Assembly: GCA_019648995.1 (NCBI GenBank)
Contig: BLXT01005072.1
Location: 53,455 to 86,140 of the forward strand
DNA from: Plakobranchus ocellatus
Taxonomy: Eukaryota; Mollusca; Gastropoda; Plakobranchidae
Direction of reading: 5' to 3'
Length of the DNA stretch: 32,686 bases
In this document: piece after piece, positions 32,056-32,686 of the stretch
How positions within the stretch are numbered: the stretch's first letter is position 1
Layout: every line of letters begins with the position of its first letter
Program-made: the position numbers and the translations under genes
The notes under the pieces: model-generated
The model's input: only the letters and a program-made list of their open reading frames with translations
Told to the model about the DNA's origin: nothing
Database searches by the model: none

Positions 32056-32686
32056 TTAGCAATGGATAAAATGATGAATCAATGGCCTTGGGGAAAATCA
32101 AACCTCCCTAGCTTATCCCGACATCTACTTAAATATTTTAATTCTTGTTACTGAAAAGAAGATAGCAATATCAAAGTTCCGACCAAAATGGATTTCAAGA
32201 ATATTGCACAGATATGCATGATAATGACTGTTAATCACTTGAGAAGAACAAAAAGTTTAATGATCATGTGTATCTATAATCCCAAGAACCACACAAATAA
32301 GAAACATGTTCAGCTTCAGGCGATCTGATTTTGGGAGCCCAAAAGCGGCCCAAGAACAAAGACCCTTTGCATTCCGAATAGCAATCTTCATGCTGAACAG
32401 TTCTTGCAATTGCTCGGCTCAAAGTCCAGTCTCTCCATCGACCTCTTCTTTACCTTGGTCTTACTTCTTGATGCACTGTTGATATATCCAGTTCAGCACT
32501 TATCAGTCATCTCGGTGCTGACAACATCATTAGATAGTGGTGAGCAAGATGACCGTCACAAATCCTACAGACGGCCACTGTGATGGTTGGGCAGAACGTT
32601 AATTAGTTCTTGCTCTATCGGGCGGATTTCGCAAGTCTTGAATTTGCCTCCCGATTTTTTTGCAAAATCCTGCACCATTTAGGCAT
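32056..32686. other. Unassigned region upstream of the minus-strand gene model, less AT-rich at its right end
   Basis: From about 32320 to the end the base composition is visibly less AT-rich than elsewhere in the window, and several short frames are open on both strands. One minus-strand frame at 32257-32391 (44 residues) starts with ATG and contains a hydrophobic run (MFLICVVLGII). A plus-strand frame through 32403-32580 is open and hydrophobic. I cannot choose between a 5' exon, an unrelated gene end and a decayed mobile element. Confidence 0.35.

Noticed and set aside
1-32686. tRNA or rRNA genes
   Set aside because: I saw no cloverleaf arms with a GGTTCGA-type box and no recognisable rRNA core sequence; a tRNAscan-SE or Infernal run would settle it.

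Overview
This window looks like nuclear DNA from an invertebrate animal. It is AT-rich, has no long intact ORFs, carries TA/TATG and CA microsatellites and an assembly gap of Ns, and its right end holds short exon-like segments bounded by GT..AG splice signals. I cannot name the species, and none of the coding segments match a protein family I recognise with confidence.

Layout. Positions 1 to about 24060 are almost entirely one degenerate satellite array. Its basic unit is about 570 bp and comes in three related but distinct types, called A, B and C here. On the left side they follow each other A-B-C to give a higher-order repeat of about 1.7 kb (A-to-A distances of 1729, 2061, 1702 and 1697 bp). 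The array runs forward from 1 to about 21180. It is broken by a 437 bp inverted patch at 9245-9681 and by 951 Ns at 12727-13677, and the unit order is scrambled after the gap. At about 21185 the array flips: older, more diverged copies continue in reverse orientation to about 24060. They are interrupted by a microsatellite island (21766-21926) and a short segment that may be a relic of a hammerhead-type motif from a mobile element (22086-22120).

Positions 24060-26530 are mostly unassigned AT-rich DNA with one clear inverted-repeat element (25152-25528, MITE-like) and a CA microsatellite. Two plus-strand exon candidates (26530-26660 and 26779-26886) join in phase and end in a stop codon; the second encodes a C-x2-C motif.

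Positions 27171-32055 hold the most gene-like region. It is a minus-strand chain of eight exon candidates whose splice phases agree from one to the next, ending in TGA followed at once by AATAAA. Two defects interrupt it: one apparent frameshift at a run of five identical bases (31559-31563) and one in-frame TAG (29116-29118). Either this is a recently broken gene, or the assembly has base errors, or the chain contains wrong joins. The predicted protein begins with a hydrophobic stretch and is unidentified. Positions 32056-32686 are less AT-rich and unassigned. All exon calls were made by eye, without transcript or homology evidence.
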